Source of the DNA: a virus
Length of the DNA: 21,269 nt
IMG/VR virus record: IMGVR_UViG_3300027782_000428
Location: 1 to 21,269 of that record
Reading direction: 5' to 3' (one strand)
Shown here piece by piece: positions 7,576 to 14,905 of the stretch. The notes beneath the pieces were generated by a model. It did no database searches. It was not told where the DNA came from and saw only the letters and a list, made by a program, of their open reading frames with translations. Within the stretch, counting starts at the first letter, position 1. Each line of letters starts with the position of its first letter. The position numbers were made by a program, and so were the translations under genes.

Positions 7576-8376
7576 ATGAAAGAAAAAGGAACAGGAATGC
7601 CGATTAATCAGGACGAAATCTCTCACTATTTAAAAGATATTAGGAAGATTAAAGTTATGACACCTGAAAGGGAAAAAGAATTGTCAAAACTTATGATGTC
7701 AGATACTTTAACTGATAACCAACGAAGACAGGTTGAACAAGAATTATTGGTTGGTAATTTGCGATTTGTCATTACTGTTGCAAAACAATATCAAAATCAA
7801 GGTTTGGACTTTCCTGACTTGGTTGCCGAAGGTAATTTGGGATTGTTGAAAGCAATTAAAAACTTTGATTGGAGTAAAAACTTGAGGTTTATTTCATATG
7901 CGGTTTGGTGGGTTAAACAATCAATCATCCAATCATTGAATGATAACGCAAGAACAATCAGGTTACCGGTAAATGTGGTTCAAGATCTTCACAGGGCGAA
8001 GAAAGAAATTCAAAACAATGGTGGAAAACTATCCGATAAATTCGCTTCATTACCATCAATGATTGATTTGGATATGAATATCAATGATGAAGGAGATACA
8101 TTCATAGATATGATTCCAAATATGGACGCTGACGCTCCTGATGCGGCGTTTAACACTGCGGACATCCTTAAAGAAAAATTAATAAATACTCTCAATGTTT
8201 TGGACGAAAGAGAACGAGTAATCATTGAGGATTACTTTGGGCTATCCGGCACACCAAGAACTTTGGAGGACATTGGTTCGGATTTTGGTTTGACGAAAGA
8301 GAGGGTTCGTCAGATAAAACAAAAGGCTTTAAGGAAATTAAGAAACGAAACCACTGAATTATTTGATTACTTATAA
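7576..8376 (+). CDS. RNA polymerase sigma factor, sigma-70 family, RpoD-like
   Basis: A 266-aa sigma factor. A region 1.2-like segment (DEISHYLKDI, about 13-22) is followed by region 2 with NLRFVITVAKQYQNQGL (61-77), DLVAEGNLGLLKA (81-93) and the -10 recognition helix FISYAVWWVKQSI (105-117). Region 4 (about 205-262) has a clear helix-turn-helix, TLEDIGSDFGLTKERVRQIK. Sequence and compact size are close to Bacteroidetes primary sigma factors, which lack most of region 1. Region 3 is markedly shortened and diverged (about 130-200). It probably directs host RNA polymerase to phage promoters of Bacteroidetes type. The ATG at 7597 is preceded by AGGAACAGGA, so translation may start there, giving 259 aa. 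Confidence 0.95.
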   Translation: MKEKGTGMPINQDEISHYLKDIRKIKVMTPEREKELSKLMMSDTLTDNQRRQVEQELLVGNLRFVITVAKQYQNQGLDFPDLVAEGNLGLLKAIKNFDWSKNLRFISYAVWWVKQSIIQSLNDNARTIRLPVNVVQDLHRAKKEIQNNGGKLSDKFASLPSMIDLDMNINDEGDTFIDMIPNMDADAPDAAFNTADILKEKLINTLNVLDERERVIIEDYFGLSGTPRTLEDIGSDFGLTKERVRQIKQKALRKLRNETTELFDYL

Positions 8377-8397
8377 AAAATAAAAATAAAAATAAAA

Positions 8398-8802
8398 ATG
8401 GGAAGTGTAATAGATTATATTGAGTGTCCAAATTGTAAACAAGAAGCGTTTAGCGATTTCTATTACAAAACGGGGGAAGATTATGTAAATTGTAATAATT
8501 GTGGTTATCATAGATCGGCATTTTATAAAAGAGATGAGAATGGTAAATTTCTTACCAACGATGGAACTGAAAATTATACCTTTGATAATTTAATTTGGGA
8601 AACCAATGAGTTAAAAAATCCATATGGATCGTATAGATTGAAAGTATATCAATCACCGGCAACTCAATGTGGTTCATTAGAAAATGAAGAACAATACAAT
8701 GAATTTAAAAACACCATTGAAGGTGATGTTGAAATTGAACATTGTTCAGTGTCAAGGTTTGTTGATGGTGAAATTAAAGTTGAAACATTGATTGATAATT
8801 AA
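8398..8802 (+). CDS. Zinc-ribbon protein of unknown function
   Basis: A 134-aa protein. The N-terminal CPNC (residues 10-13) and CNNC (32-35) pairs form a zinc-ribbon like those of transcription or nucleic-acid-binding proteins. The remainder is acidic and mixed, without a recognised domain. The 20-nt gap after the sigma gene is an A-rich leader of AAAAAT units. It is the last gene before a strong terminator, so it closes the sigma operon. Position and zinc ribbon make a transcription-related role plausible but unproven. Confidence 0.8.
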   Translation: MGSVIDYIECPNCKQEAFSDFYYKTGEDYVNCNNCGYHRSAFYKRDENGKFLTNDGTENYTFDNLIWETNELKNPYGSYRLKVYQSPATQCGSLENEEQYNEFKNTIEGDVEIEHCSVSRFVDGEIKVETLIDN

Positions 8803-8826
8803 AAAATAACTAACCTATCATATATA

Positions 8827-8852
8827 AACCCCCACCTAAAATGGGGGTTTTT
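8827..8852 (+). terminator. Rho-independent terminator after the sigma operon
   Basis: AACCCCCA (8827-8834) pairs perfectly with TGGGGGTT (8842-8849) around a 7-nt loop, and the T run covers 8848-8852. Strong stem. Confidence 0.93.
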
Positions 8853-8890
8853 CTTTATCTTTAGTATTTATTGGGTATAGTTTATATATT

Positions 8891-10087
8891 ATGAAAGAAA
8901 AATTTTTACCTTGGTTTTTATTATTTTGTGCCTTGGGGTTATCTGGGACTGCAGCATATTATTCAGTAGTCGGATTATCAATCGTATTTGTTGGAGTTGC
9001 ATTACCTGTGATTATTATGGGTTCATTCCTTGAAATATCTAAAATTGCAATTGCAACTTATCTACACGATAAATGGAAGGAAACCTATGGAGTGTTAAAA
9101 ATATATTTAACAATTGCGTTAGTGACTCTATCAATCATTACTTCACTTGGGATTTACGGTTTATTAAGCACAGGATTCCAAGGGAATATTGCAAAACTTG
9201 AAATAAACGAGAAACAAGTTAAGAACATTGAGGTTAAAAAGAAACGATTTGAGGAAGTTAAGGATGAGTTAAGTGAAGAGAAAACAACTTTAGATGGGGA
9301 CATCACCAAATTAAGAGATGGATTGTCCAACAACACCACAACACAATCTGTGGATAGAAAAACGGGACAAGTAATAACTAAAGCGAATAACGCCAACAGA
9401 AAGTCGTTTGAAACACAATTATCACAAGCACAAGTAAGACGAGATACAATTGCAAAAAGAGTTGATTCTATGAATGATAGTATCACAAAACTTGATGTTG
9501 ATATTTTGAATATGGAATCGGAAGAAATTTCGGGTAGTGAATTGGGTGCGTTAAAATATGTTAGCGAATTATTAAATTGGGATATTAAGAAAACCGCCAA
9601 CCTTTTTATATTAGTATTAATCTTTGTGTTTGATCCATTGGCAATCACATTAGTTATCGCAACAAATCAGGCATTCAAAGGACGAAGAAAAAAACCTGAT
9701 ACCACAAAAGAATTGTTGGAGGATATTGTTGAGGAGTTAACCACCCACCAAGCACCGACCAAGCACCGACCAAGCACCGACCAAGCACCGATCAAGCACC
9801 GACCAAGCACCCACCAAGCAAAAAAAATATGGGAAAAGGTTAAAAGATTGAGAGAAGAAGGTAAACTTCCCACACCAACACCTGAAGATTTGAAAGATGA
9901 ACCAACCGCATTGGCGTTTACACCATATGAAACCGAAGAAGATAATTTTGTTGATTACGAAACATCTGAACCAATACCATCCTTTGACGATGTCACAAAT
10001 GAGGAATTATTTGACACAACTGACGATTATGAACTGTATGATAGGGGGGTGAAAAATAAAAAAAGGTTAGTATATAAGAAGGGATGA
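8891..10087 (+). CDS. Membrane protein with a periplasmic-type coiled coil and a repeat-bearing tail
   Basis: A 398-aa protein. Hydrophobic segments lie at about residues 5-27, 29-52, 69-95 and 235-258. Between the third and fourth is a hydrophilic heptad-rich coiled coil (about 100-225). The C-terminal 140 residues are soluble, beginning with a basic 11-residue repeat (QAPTKHRPSTD, QAPIKHRPSTH) and ending acidic. It lies directly upstream of, and overlaps by 4 nt, the endolysin gene, which suggests a role in lysis or the cell envelope. It is larger than typical holins. The only gene of the block that follows the 8827 terminator with a 39-bp leader; a TATCTTTA element (8856-8863) lacks a clear -33. 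Confidence 0.82.
   Translation: MKEKFLPWFLLFCALGLSGTAAYYSVVGLSIVFVGVALPVIIMGSFLEISKIAIATYLHDKWKETYGVLKIYLTIALVTLSIITSLGIYGLLSTGFQGNIAKLEINEKQVKNIEVKKKRFEEVKDELSEEKTTLDGDITKLRDGLSNNTTTQSVDRKTGQVITKANNANRKSFETQLSQAQVRRDTIAKRVDSMNDSITKLDVDILNMESEEISGSELGALKYVSELLNWDIKKTANLFILVLIFVFDPLAITLVIATNQAFKGRRKKPDTTKELLEDIVEELTTHQAPTKHRPSTDQAPIKHRPSTHQAKKIWEKVKRLREEGKLPTPTPEDLKDEPTALAFTPYETEEDNFVDYETSEPIPSFDDVTNEELFDTTDDYELYDRGVKNKKRLVYKKG
9748..9820 (+). repeat. 11-bp tandem direct repeat (CCAAGCACCGA) inside a coding region
   Basis: Six units start at 9748, 9759, 9770, 9781, 9792 and 9803, with a 7-bp partial at 9814. Units 1-4 are identical, unit 5 begins with T, and unit 6 ends CCCA. The unit is 7/11 G+C in an A+T-rich genome. 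As 11 is not a multiple of 3, each copy is read in a different frame, giving an 11-residue peptide repeat every three copies. Gain or loss of one unit would frameshift the protein. Confidence 0.95.
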
Positions 10088-10680
10088 TTGATATTACAAA
10101 ATATGGGGAGTTTAAACCAATAGGTAAACAAAAGAAGAAAAAACAAATAATTTTATCACATACTTCAAGGGACATTAAAAATTATTTGATGTCTTTAAAG
10201 TATCGTTATAACGGTAAATACGACAAAATTCCAAACTATATAATAAATAGAGAGGGTAAAATTTTAAAACTTTTAAACGATAATGAGCATACCAATTATT
10301 TCTCTGACACCAATATAAATAAAAACTCAATCATAATATGTTTAGAGAATTTAGGTTGGATGGAAAAAGAACCATTAAAAAATTCACACATTAATTGGAT
10401 TGGTAATATTTATAAAGAGAAGATATATGATAAAAAGTGGAGAGATTACTTTTTTTGGCAACCATATACTGAAATTCAGATAGAAAAAACCGCTGAATTA
10501 TGTAAAAAATTAACCAAAGAACTCTCCATAAATAAGGAATGTGTTGGACATAATACTAAAATAAATGGTGTTGAAAGATACGAAGGTATTGTGACTAAAA
10601 GTAATTTTGATATAGAATTTACAGATGTTAGTCCGGCTTTTAATTTTGAACAATTTACAAAACTAATTGAAAATGAATAA
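10084..10680 (+). CDS. N-acetylmuramoyl-L-alanine amidase endolysin (T7 lysozyme / Amidase_2 type)
   Basis: A 198-aa putative peptidoglycan amidase. The fold is recognisable from the first zinc ligand in IILSHTS (His26), IPNYIINREGKI (the usual YH-x-IxRDG strand, here without its His), the helix PYTEIQIEKTAELCKKL, GH in VGHN (His156), and DVSPAFNF (Asp181), matching the D/C-P-G-P-x-F block that supplies the third ligand. The distance between the last two ligands is about 25 residues, longer than the 8-10 of T7 lysozyme or AmpD, so there is an insertion. No signal peptide, so export needs a holin. The start overlaps the previous stop, and GAAGGG precedes it. Confidence 0.82.
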   Translation: MIDITKYGEFKPIGKQKKKKQIILSHTSRDIKNYLMSLKYRYNGKYDKIPNYIINREGKILKLLNDNEHTNYFSDTNINKNSIIICLENLGWMEKEPLKNSHINWIGNIYKEKIYDKKWRDYFFWQPYTEIQIEKTAELCKKLTKELSINKECVGHNTKINGVERYEGIVTKSNFDIEFTDVSPAFNFEQFTKLIENE

Positions 10681-11287
10681 TTACGAGGAGTTAAAACAAT
10701 TATTGGAATCGTCAAGAAGATTACTTGGGGGTAATTTATTAAATGAAGAATCTAATAGAATTAGAGAAAGTTATGGTATGATTACCGAACAATCCAATCC
10801 TACTACTGATATTACAAAAAAAATTAATCCATTAGAAGATTCGGAAGAAGAGATTGATTACGAAACTGCAGAGGATGACAACGAGGAGAAAGTAAGTAAA
10901 CCTGAAAAGAAAAAGGCTTACCGAATATCTGGAGGAATTTTAGTTCTTCACGGAACCGATAGCACAGACATCCAATTAACCACTGATGATAAAATTGCAT
11001 TTCAAGAAAGTATGGATGAGTTCGTAACTGAAGTTGCGGAAATCGTGGATTTTAATAAACTTAATGTTTACGAAAACAATGTTGAATGGTCAGGTAAAAT
11101 TACAGAATTAGATCTTGAATTTTTCTTCTCAATTGGGGAATCTAAAGGAGTATATATAAACGGGACTATGATTAAGTTAGATGACGATTTCCTTGAATTT
11201 ATCAATAAATTGCAAACATATTACGAGAAATTTAAATCTAAATGGTCTAAAGTAATTGCATCAAAAAAGAAAACATCTGAAAAATGA
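10673..11287 (+). CDS. Acidic protein of unknown function
   Basis: A 204-aa protein. The N-terminal 35 residues (KQLLESSRRLLGG, LNEESNRIRESYGM) form a helical segment resembling the C-terminal LNEESIRMKSLMG of the protein at 13122. Residues 45-75 are an acidic linker; about 80-190 look like one globular domain and the end is lysine-rich. The ATG at 10673 lies within the endolysin gene and overlaps its stop; a TTG at 10667 is less likely. It overlaps the next gene by 4 nt. No known family. The shared LNEES motif suggests a virion or assembly context. Confidence 0.75.
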   Translation: MNNYEELKQLLESSRRLLGGNLLNEESNRIRESYGMITEQSNPTTDITKKINPLEDSEEEIDYETAEDDNEEKVSKPEKKKAYRISGGILVLHGTDSTDIQLTTDDKIAFQESMDEFVTEVAEIVDFNKLNVYENNVEWSGKITELDLEFFFSIGESKGVYINGTMIKLDDDFLEFINKLQTYYEKFKSKWSKVIASKKKTSEK

Positions 11288-11637
11288 AAGAATTTTTAAA
11301 AACGAATCTTAAAGATATTCTAATTGTTGGAATAGGATTATTCGTAATTTATTTGTTGGTTTATTTATTTACACCAAAACCCCAAATGCCCGAATTAGAT
11401 AAGTATAAATTAGAACAATTAAATAAAGATATTGATTTAATTTTAAAAAACCAACAACAACTTGATAAAACAATTGAGGGTTATAAAAGTGAATTAACCA
11501 AAATTGACTCAACAATTGCTCAAGTTAGAAATCAAAAAACAATAATACGGGAATACTATAAAGATAAGGGAGAAGAAATTTCAAAAATGGATGTAGCCCA
11601 ACTTGATAGTTTATTCCATAAAAGATATAAATATTAA
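11284..11637 (+). CDS. Membrane-anchored coiled-coil protein, candidate inner-membrane spanin
   Basis: A 117-aa protein with one N-terminal membrane segment (about residues 13-30, ILIVGIGLFVIYLLVYLF), followed by a proline-rich turn and a coiled coil (about 40-100) rich in L, I, K and Q. This layout matches Rz-type inner-membrane spanins. It follows the endolysin region and is two bases upstream of another membrane/coiled-coil protein. No sequence family is recognised, so the spanin call rests on architecture and position. Confidence 0.72.
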   Translation: MKEFLKTNLKDILIVGIGLFVIYLLVYLFTPKPQMPELDKYKLEQLNKDIDLILKNQQQLDKTIEGYKSELTKIDSTIAQVRNQKTIIREYYKDKGEEISKMDVAQLDSLFHKRYKY

Positions 11638-11639
11638 AA

Positions 11640-12050
11640 ATGAAAAAGTTATTAATCATATTATTATTAACATTAATACCGTCAATAATTTTTAGTCAGG
11701 TTAAACAGGACACAACACAAATTTGTTTTCCTTATGGTGTGGCTAAACAAATCGCCTTGGATTTAAATAAATTGGATCAATTGACTGAAGTTCATAAATT
11801 GACTGAAACCGAATTAAAACAAACTCAAAATAAAGTTACTATTCAGGACAGTATTATTGCGACTATGGAATTAAAAGAAGATAATTATAAGTTACAAATT
11901 AAAAAAGAACAAGAGAAATTTACAATAGTTGAGAACCAAAATGATGGTTTGAGAAAGGACATTAAAAAATTAAAAACCAAGAATACAATTATTGAAATCG
12001 TAGGAGGTGCAATAATTGGGGGATTAACCTACATAATCATTTTTAAGTAA
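11640..12050 (+). CDS. Secreted or membrane coiled-coil protein next to the endolysin (Bacteroidetes phage type)
   Basis: A 136-aa protein with an N-terminal signal sequence (MKKLLIILLLTLIPSIIFSQ, cleavage likely near residue 19-20), then a short QICFPYGVAKQIALDL block, a coiled coil (about 40-110) and a C-terminal hydrophobic helix (about 115-134). A Cys-x-Pro-Tyr block followed by a coiled coil is, from memory, common in proteins near endolysins in Flavobacterium-type phages. It could span the periplasm and act with the previous protein as a spanin pair; alternatively it is a holin partner. Shares its last A with the ATG of the next gene (TAATG). Confidence 0.75.
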   Translation: MKKLLIILLLTLIPSIIFSQVKQDTTQICFPYGVAKQIALDLNKLDQLTEVHKLTETELKQTQNKVTIQDSIIATMELKEDNYKLQIKKEQEKFTIVENQNDGLRKDIKKLKTKNTIIEIVGGAIIGGLTYIIIFK

Positions 12051-12295
12051 TGGCATTATCACAAACAGATAAACGAGAAATTGAAACATTGATTAAAAAA
12101 GAAATTAAAGATTTCTTGGGATCAACAACTATAAAACAGTTTGAGGACAAACTATTGGACAGAATCTCTAAAGAGATGAAACGAGGTAAAATAGAAAAAG
12201 ATGTTAAAGAACTAATAATAAAATCATTCAGAGAATTCTATACGATAATGTATCAACAAAGAAGTTTCTGGGAATCTAAATTCAGAAGTGCGTAA
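12050..12295 (+). CDS. Small helical protein of unknown function
   Basis: An 81-aa basic protein, all-helical in appearance, with charged heptads (EIETLIKKEIKDFL, KEMKRGKIEKDVKELI) and an aromatic C-terminal end (FYTIMYQQRSFWESKF). No membrane segment or cysteine. It shares bases with both neighbours through TAATG junctions (12048-12052 and 12293-12297), so it is translationally coupled to both. Its neighbour downstream is probably virion-related. Family not recognised. Confidence 0.78.
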   Translation: MALSQTDKREIETLIKKEIKDFLGSTTIKQFEDKLLDRISKEMKRGKIEKDVKELIIKSFREFYTIMYQQRSFWESKFRSA

Positions 12296-13095
12296 TGGAA
12301 AATTTAACCGACTTATTTAAAAAACAATTCAACCAAGAAGCAACTAGTATGGGGGTGACAGGTATTGATCAAGCAAATGCGAGAAAAGAGTTTACCGAGA
12401 ATAAAGAGTCGGAAGAAGATGATATTAGGGACAAATCAACTGATTATCTTAAAGATGATTATACATTATCTGATGTTATGAAATTAGTTAAGAATAAAAA
12501 AATGAATAACAATAAAATCAAAGCTGAAATAAGAAAAATATTGAAGAATCCTGATGAGTTAATTGATTTTTTAAAATCTCTAATAAAGAAAGATAAAACT
12601 GAAACTAAAGAGGCGACAGGTTCAGGTGGTGGTGTTGGAGCATTTGAATCACCATTATTTGGTGATATGAAAGAAGAGGACGAGATTGAAGAAAAATGGT
12701 CTAAAAAATATAAAGACAGTATTGATTGTAATAATCCAAAAGGGTTTAGTCAAAAAGCACATTGTCAAGGAAAAGTTAAGAAAGTGGAAACAAAGGAAGC
12801 CACATCTACCGCATCTTCAGGTTCTTACGAAGGAACTAGTATTTGGGCAAAAACCAATAGTAAGAAAAATTGGAAACCATCAAGAAAAACACAGTTACCG
12901 GGAGGAAAATTCGTTCAGGTTAAAAAAAAATGTAAAACATTTCCCTATTGTAATCAGGGGGATATTAACGCCCTTAAAATATTTGAAAACGAAACTCTTA
13001 AGGATATTATTGGGAAAGTGAGTAACACCTATAACTTACACGAAGATCATATAAAAGATATTATTTTGTATGAATTAAGAAAAACAGGTAAATAA
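12295..13095 (+). CDS. Modular phage protein with repeated KEAT segments and a Cys-rich CNNPKGFSQKAHC motif
   Basis: A 266-aa protein. Helical N-terminal 100 residues are followed by low-complexity modules. KEATGSGGGVGAF (about 103-115) and KEATSTASSGSYEG (about 166-179) are two versions of the same Thr/Ser/Gly segment. Between them lies CNNPKGFSQKAHC, and CKTFPYCNQGD comes later; both Cys motifs recur in structural-region proteins of large phages from marine and freshwater viromes. The C-terminal 40 residues are helical. No membrane segment. Probably virion-associated or assembly-related; the exact role is unknown. It is preceded by a TAATG overlap and followed by a 26-bp gap. Confidence 0.75.
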   Translation: MENLTDLFKKQFNQEATSMGVTGIDQANARKEFTENKESEEDDIRDKSTDYLKDDYTLSDVMKLVKNKKMNNNKIKAEIRKILKNPDELIDFLKSLIKKDKTETKEATGSGGGVGAFESPLFGDMKEEDEIEEKWSKKYKDSIDCNNPKGFSQKAHCQGKVKKVETKEATSTASSGSYEGTSIWAKTNSKKNWKPSRKTQLPGGKFVQVKKKCKTFPYCNQGDINALKIFENETLKDIIGKVSNTYNLHEDHIKDIILYELRKTGK

Positions 13096-13121
13096 CGATA
13101 TTTATTATAAAAAACAAAACT

Positions 13122-14327
13122 ATGAAAAGTAACACTTATTACGATAATTTATTTAGAAAGGTCTTAACTGAAACATTAGAAGATAAGGCGGATGAAATAA
13201 TGGAAAAGTTAAAATTTAATCCTCCCGGGTCATCATTTGATTATGTTCAAGAAGGGGAAACCTGTGAGGAGTGTGGTTCAGAAATGAATGAAGGTGAATG
13301 TATGGAATGTGGATATTCAGGTGGTGAAGTTATGGAAAAACTACACGGAAAACAACGCAATTTAGATAAAAACAAGAACAATAGATTAGATTCCGAAGAT
13401 TTTAAAATGTTAAGATCTAAAAAGGAAAGAAAAGAAGGAAAAGGTGAATGCATGGAATGTGGCAAATCTTCAATGGAAGAAGAAGAAATGGAAGAAGGTA
13501 ATGCGTTTTCAGGAGCTCTTGCCGACGCTAAAAAAGATGGTAAATCAAGTTTCTCTGTTGACGGTAAAAAATATCCTGTTAAAGAAAGTAAAAAACAAAA
13601 TGTTGACAACACCTTATATAAATTAGAATACATTAATGAAACCGCTTTATTCACCGAAGATGAAATAATTGATATTATTGAAGGTATTATAAAAGAAGAA
13701 AGTAAAACAAAAGATACTATCAAAAAAGGAAAAACACCGGCAGGATATGTTGCTTATGAAAAATCACATAAGGGTTCTAAAAAAGAAGAAGACGACTATA
13801 TGAAAAGTGTTCAAAAGAAGATGAAAGATTATCTTAAGGACGGATCTAAAGGTGACTACGATATGAATCCTAAAAATTTCCCAATGGGTAATGGTGAGAT
13901 TGAAAAAATGGAAAAAATGGCATATGTCCCATCAAATGCGGTTCAAGATTATGTGGACAACTTTACTGCCGCTGGATTAGAAAACCTTGACTACGATGAA
14001 ATCCATCCAAATGAAGATTGGGTGAGTGATAATGTTGAAGGTTCTTCAAGGACAGGAAATAACCCTGAATGGGCTAACGCAGTTGAAACACCAACAAACA
14101 AAAAACGAAATACAATTAGAAAAGACAATTTACTTGCTAAACTAAAAAGAAAGGCATATAATAAATCACCACAACCTGTTGTTAATGATAAATCAGGAAG
14201 TGAAACAGATAAAGCAAGTAAAATAATGATGAAACTTGAATCAACTGAAGATAAGACAACTAAAAAACTCAATGAGGAGTCAATTAGAATGAAATCATTA
14301 ATGGGATACGAGGATAGAACCCAATAA
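13122..14327 (+). CDS. Modular phage protein with Cys pairs and an EF-hand-like loop
   Basis: A 401-aa acidic protein. In order: a helical N-terminus, a CEECG / CMECG zinc-ribbon-like region (about 48-65), HGKQRNLDKNKNNRLDSED (about 75-93) with an EF-hand-like calcium loop (D-x-N-x-N-x-R-x-D), another CMEC pair (about 109-112), and NAFSGALADAKKDGK with a VDGKKYPV segment. The C-terminus ends LNEESIRMKSLMGYE, resembling the N-terminal motif of the protein at 10673. Several of these blocks occur as interchangeable modules in large-phage proteins. The product is probably structural or scaffold-related; it is followed by a terminator at 14355. Confidence 0.75.
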   Translation: MKSNTYYDNLFRKVLTETLEDKADEIMEKLKFNPPGSSFDYVQEGETCEECGSEMNEGECMECGYSGGEVMEKLHGKQRNLDKNKNNRLDSEDFKMLRSKKERKEGKGECMECGKSSMEEEEMEEGNAFSGALADAKKDGKSSFSVDGKKYPVKESKKQNVDNTLYKLEYINETALFTEDEIIDIIEGIIKEESKTKDTIKKGKTPAGYVAYEKSHKGSKKEEDDYMKSVQKKMKDYLKDGSKGDYDMNPKNFPMGNGEIEKMEKMAYVPSNAVQDYVDNFTAAGLENLDYDEIHPNEDWVSDNVEGSSRTGNNPEWANAVETPTNKKRNTIRKDNLLAKLKRKAYNKSPQPVVNDKSGSETDKASKIMMKLESTEDKTTKKLNEESIRMKSLMGYEDRTQ

Positions 14328-14354
14328 TTTACATAAAAAATATCTTTATTATTA

Positions 14355-14389
14355 TTCTCCATAGATACTTGTCTATGGAGAATTTTTTT
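14355..14389 (+). terminator. Strong terminator hairpin containing the start codon of the next gene
   Basis: TTCTCCATAGA (14355-14365) and TCTATGGAGAA (14372-14382) are a perfect 11-bp inverted repeat around TACTTG, followed by TTTTTTT (14383-14389). It ends the operon of the 13122 gene. The right arm includes ATG 14375-14377, the likely start of the next gene, so the same stem could also hide that start in a read-through transcript. Confidence 0.92.
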
Positions 14390-14839
14390 AATTATATAGC
14401 AAAACCAATGGAGCCCGATGATGTGGACATATGGTTTAAAGTTAATAATATAATACCTGAAAAAATGGATTTATATTATGACTTTAGTTTTTCTTTATAT
14501 TATCTGATTTTAGATACATATTTGGGGGACGATAAGAACAGTGAAACTCAAATTATTTTATCCGAAGAGGATAACCTTAAACATTTTGAGTGGTGTTGGA
14601 GTAAAACTGTTGAGAATTTCCAAAAGGAAGGAATTGTCTTTAATAAAAGGGGTGATCATTATGATTATTTTTCATTATTCTTCGGAGACATCTTTTACGA
14701 TCAAAAAGAAAGTAGGATAAAAAATTCTATAGGGGAATTTTTTAATGATCTATTTGACAGAAAAAAACCATTCACTAAATCGGATTTGGATATGATTTCT
14801 AGTATATATAAATCATTAGATAAAAATATGTCAGTATAA
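14375..14839 (+). CDS. Acidic, aromatic-rich protein of unknown function
   Basis: A 154-aa protein rich in Phe, Tyr, Asp and Glu, without a signal peptide or membrane segment. It looks globular and mainly helical. The first ATG (14375) lies in the right arm of the terminator hairpin; a second ATG at 14408, directly after the T run, would give 143 aa and avoid the overlap. No known family. A TATCTTTA element (14341-14348) would place a transcript start just before the hairpin, but no -33 is evident. Confidence 0.7.
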   Translation: MENFFNYIAKPMEPDDVDIWFKVNNIIPEKMDLYYDFSFSLYYLILDTYLGDDKNSETQIILSEEDNLKHFEWCWSKTVENFQKEGIVFNKRGDHYDYFSLFFGDIFYDQKESRIKNSIGEFFNDLFDRKKPFTKSDLDMISSIYKSLDKNMSV

Positions 14840-14841
14840 TA

Positions 14842-14871
14842 TTGACATTGTAGTTAATTAATTTAAATTTA
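14842..14871 (+). promoter_or_regulatory. Bacteroidetes-type promoter for the histone H1-like gene
   Basis: TTG (14842-14844), a 19-bp spacer and TAAATTTA (14864-14871) match 7 of 8 positions of the -7 element. The predicted start near 14874 gives a leader of about 32 nt before ATG 14906. A very A+T-rich leader follows. Confidence 0.6.
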
Positions 14872-14905
14872 GGTTAACATAAATAAACTTTTTTAATTAA
14901 TAAAA

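Noticed and set aside
8375-8398. Four AAAAAT tandem units before the zinc-ribbon gene
   Set aside because: Probably only an A-rich translation leader typical of this genome; too simple to call functional.
8856-8863. TATCTTTA as a promoter for the 8891 gene
   Set aside because: A -33 element would fall in the terminator stem, and none matches; too weak to list.
9154-9648. 164-aa minus-strand ORF
   Set aside because: It is the shadow of the coiled-coil part of the 8891 gene and is rich in Ser/Leu/Phe, as expected from an antisense A-rich coding strand.
9748-9820. CRISPR-like or iteron array
   Set aside because: The units are 11 bp, directly adjoining with no spacers, and lie inside a convincing coding sequence.
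12686-13021. 111-aa plus-strand ORF in another frame
   Set aside because: It lies inside the 12295 gene, whose frame contains recognisable Cys motifs; this frame is Lys/Ile-rich noise.
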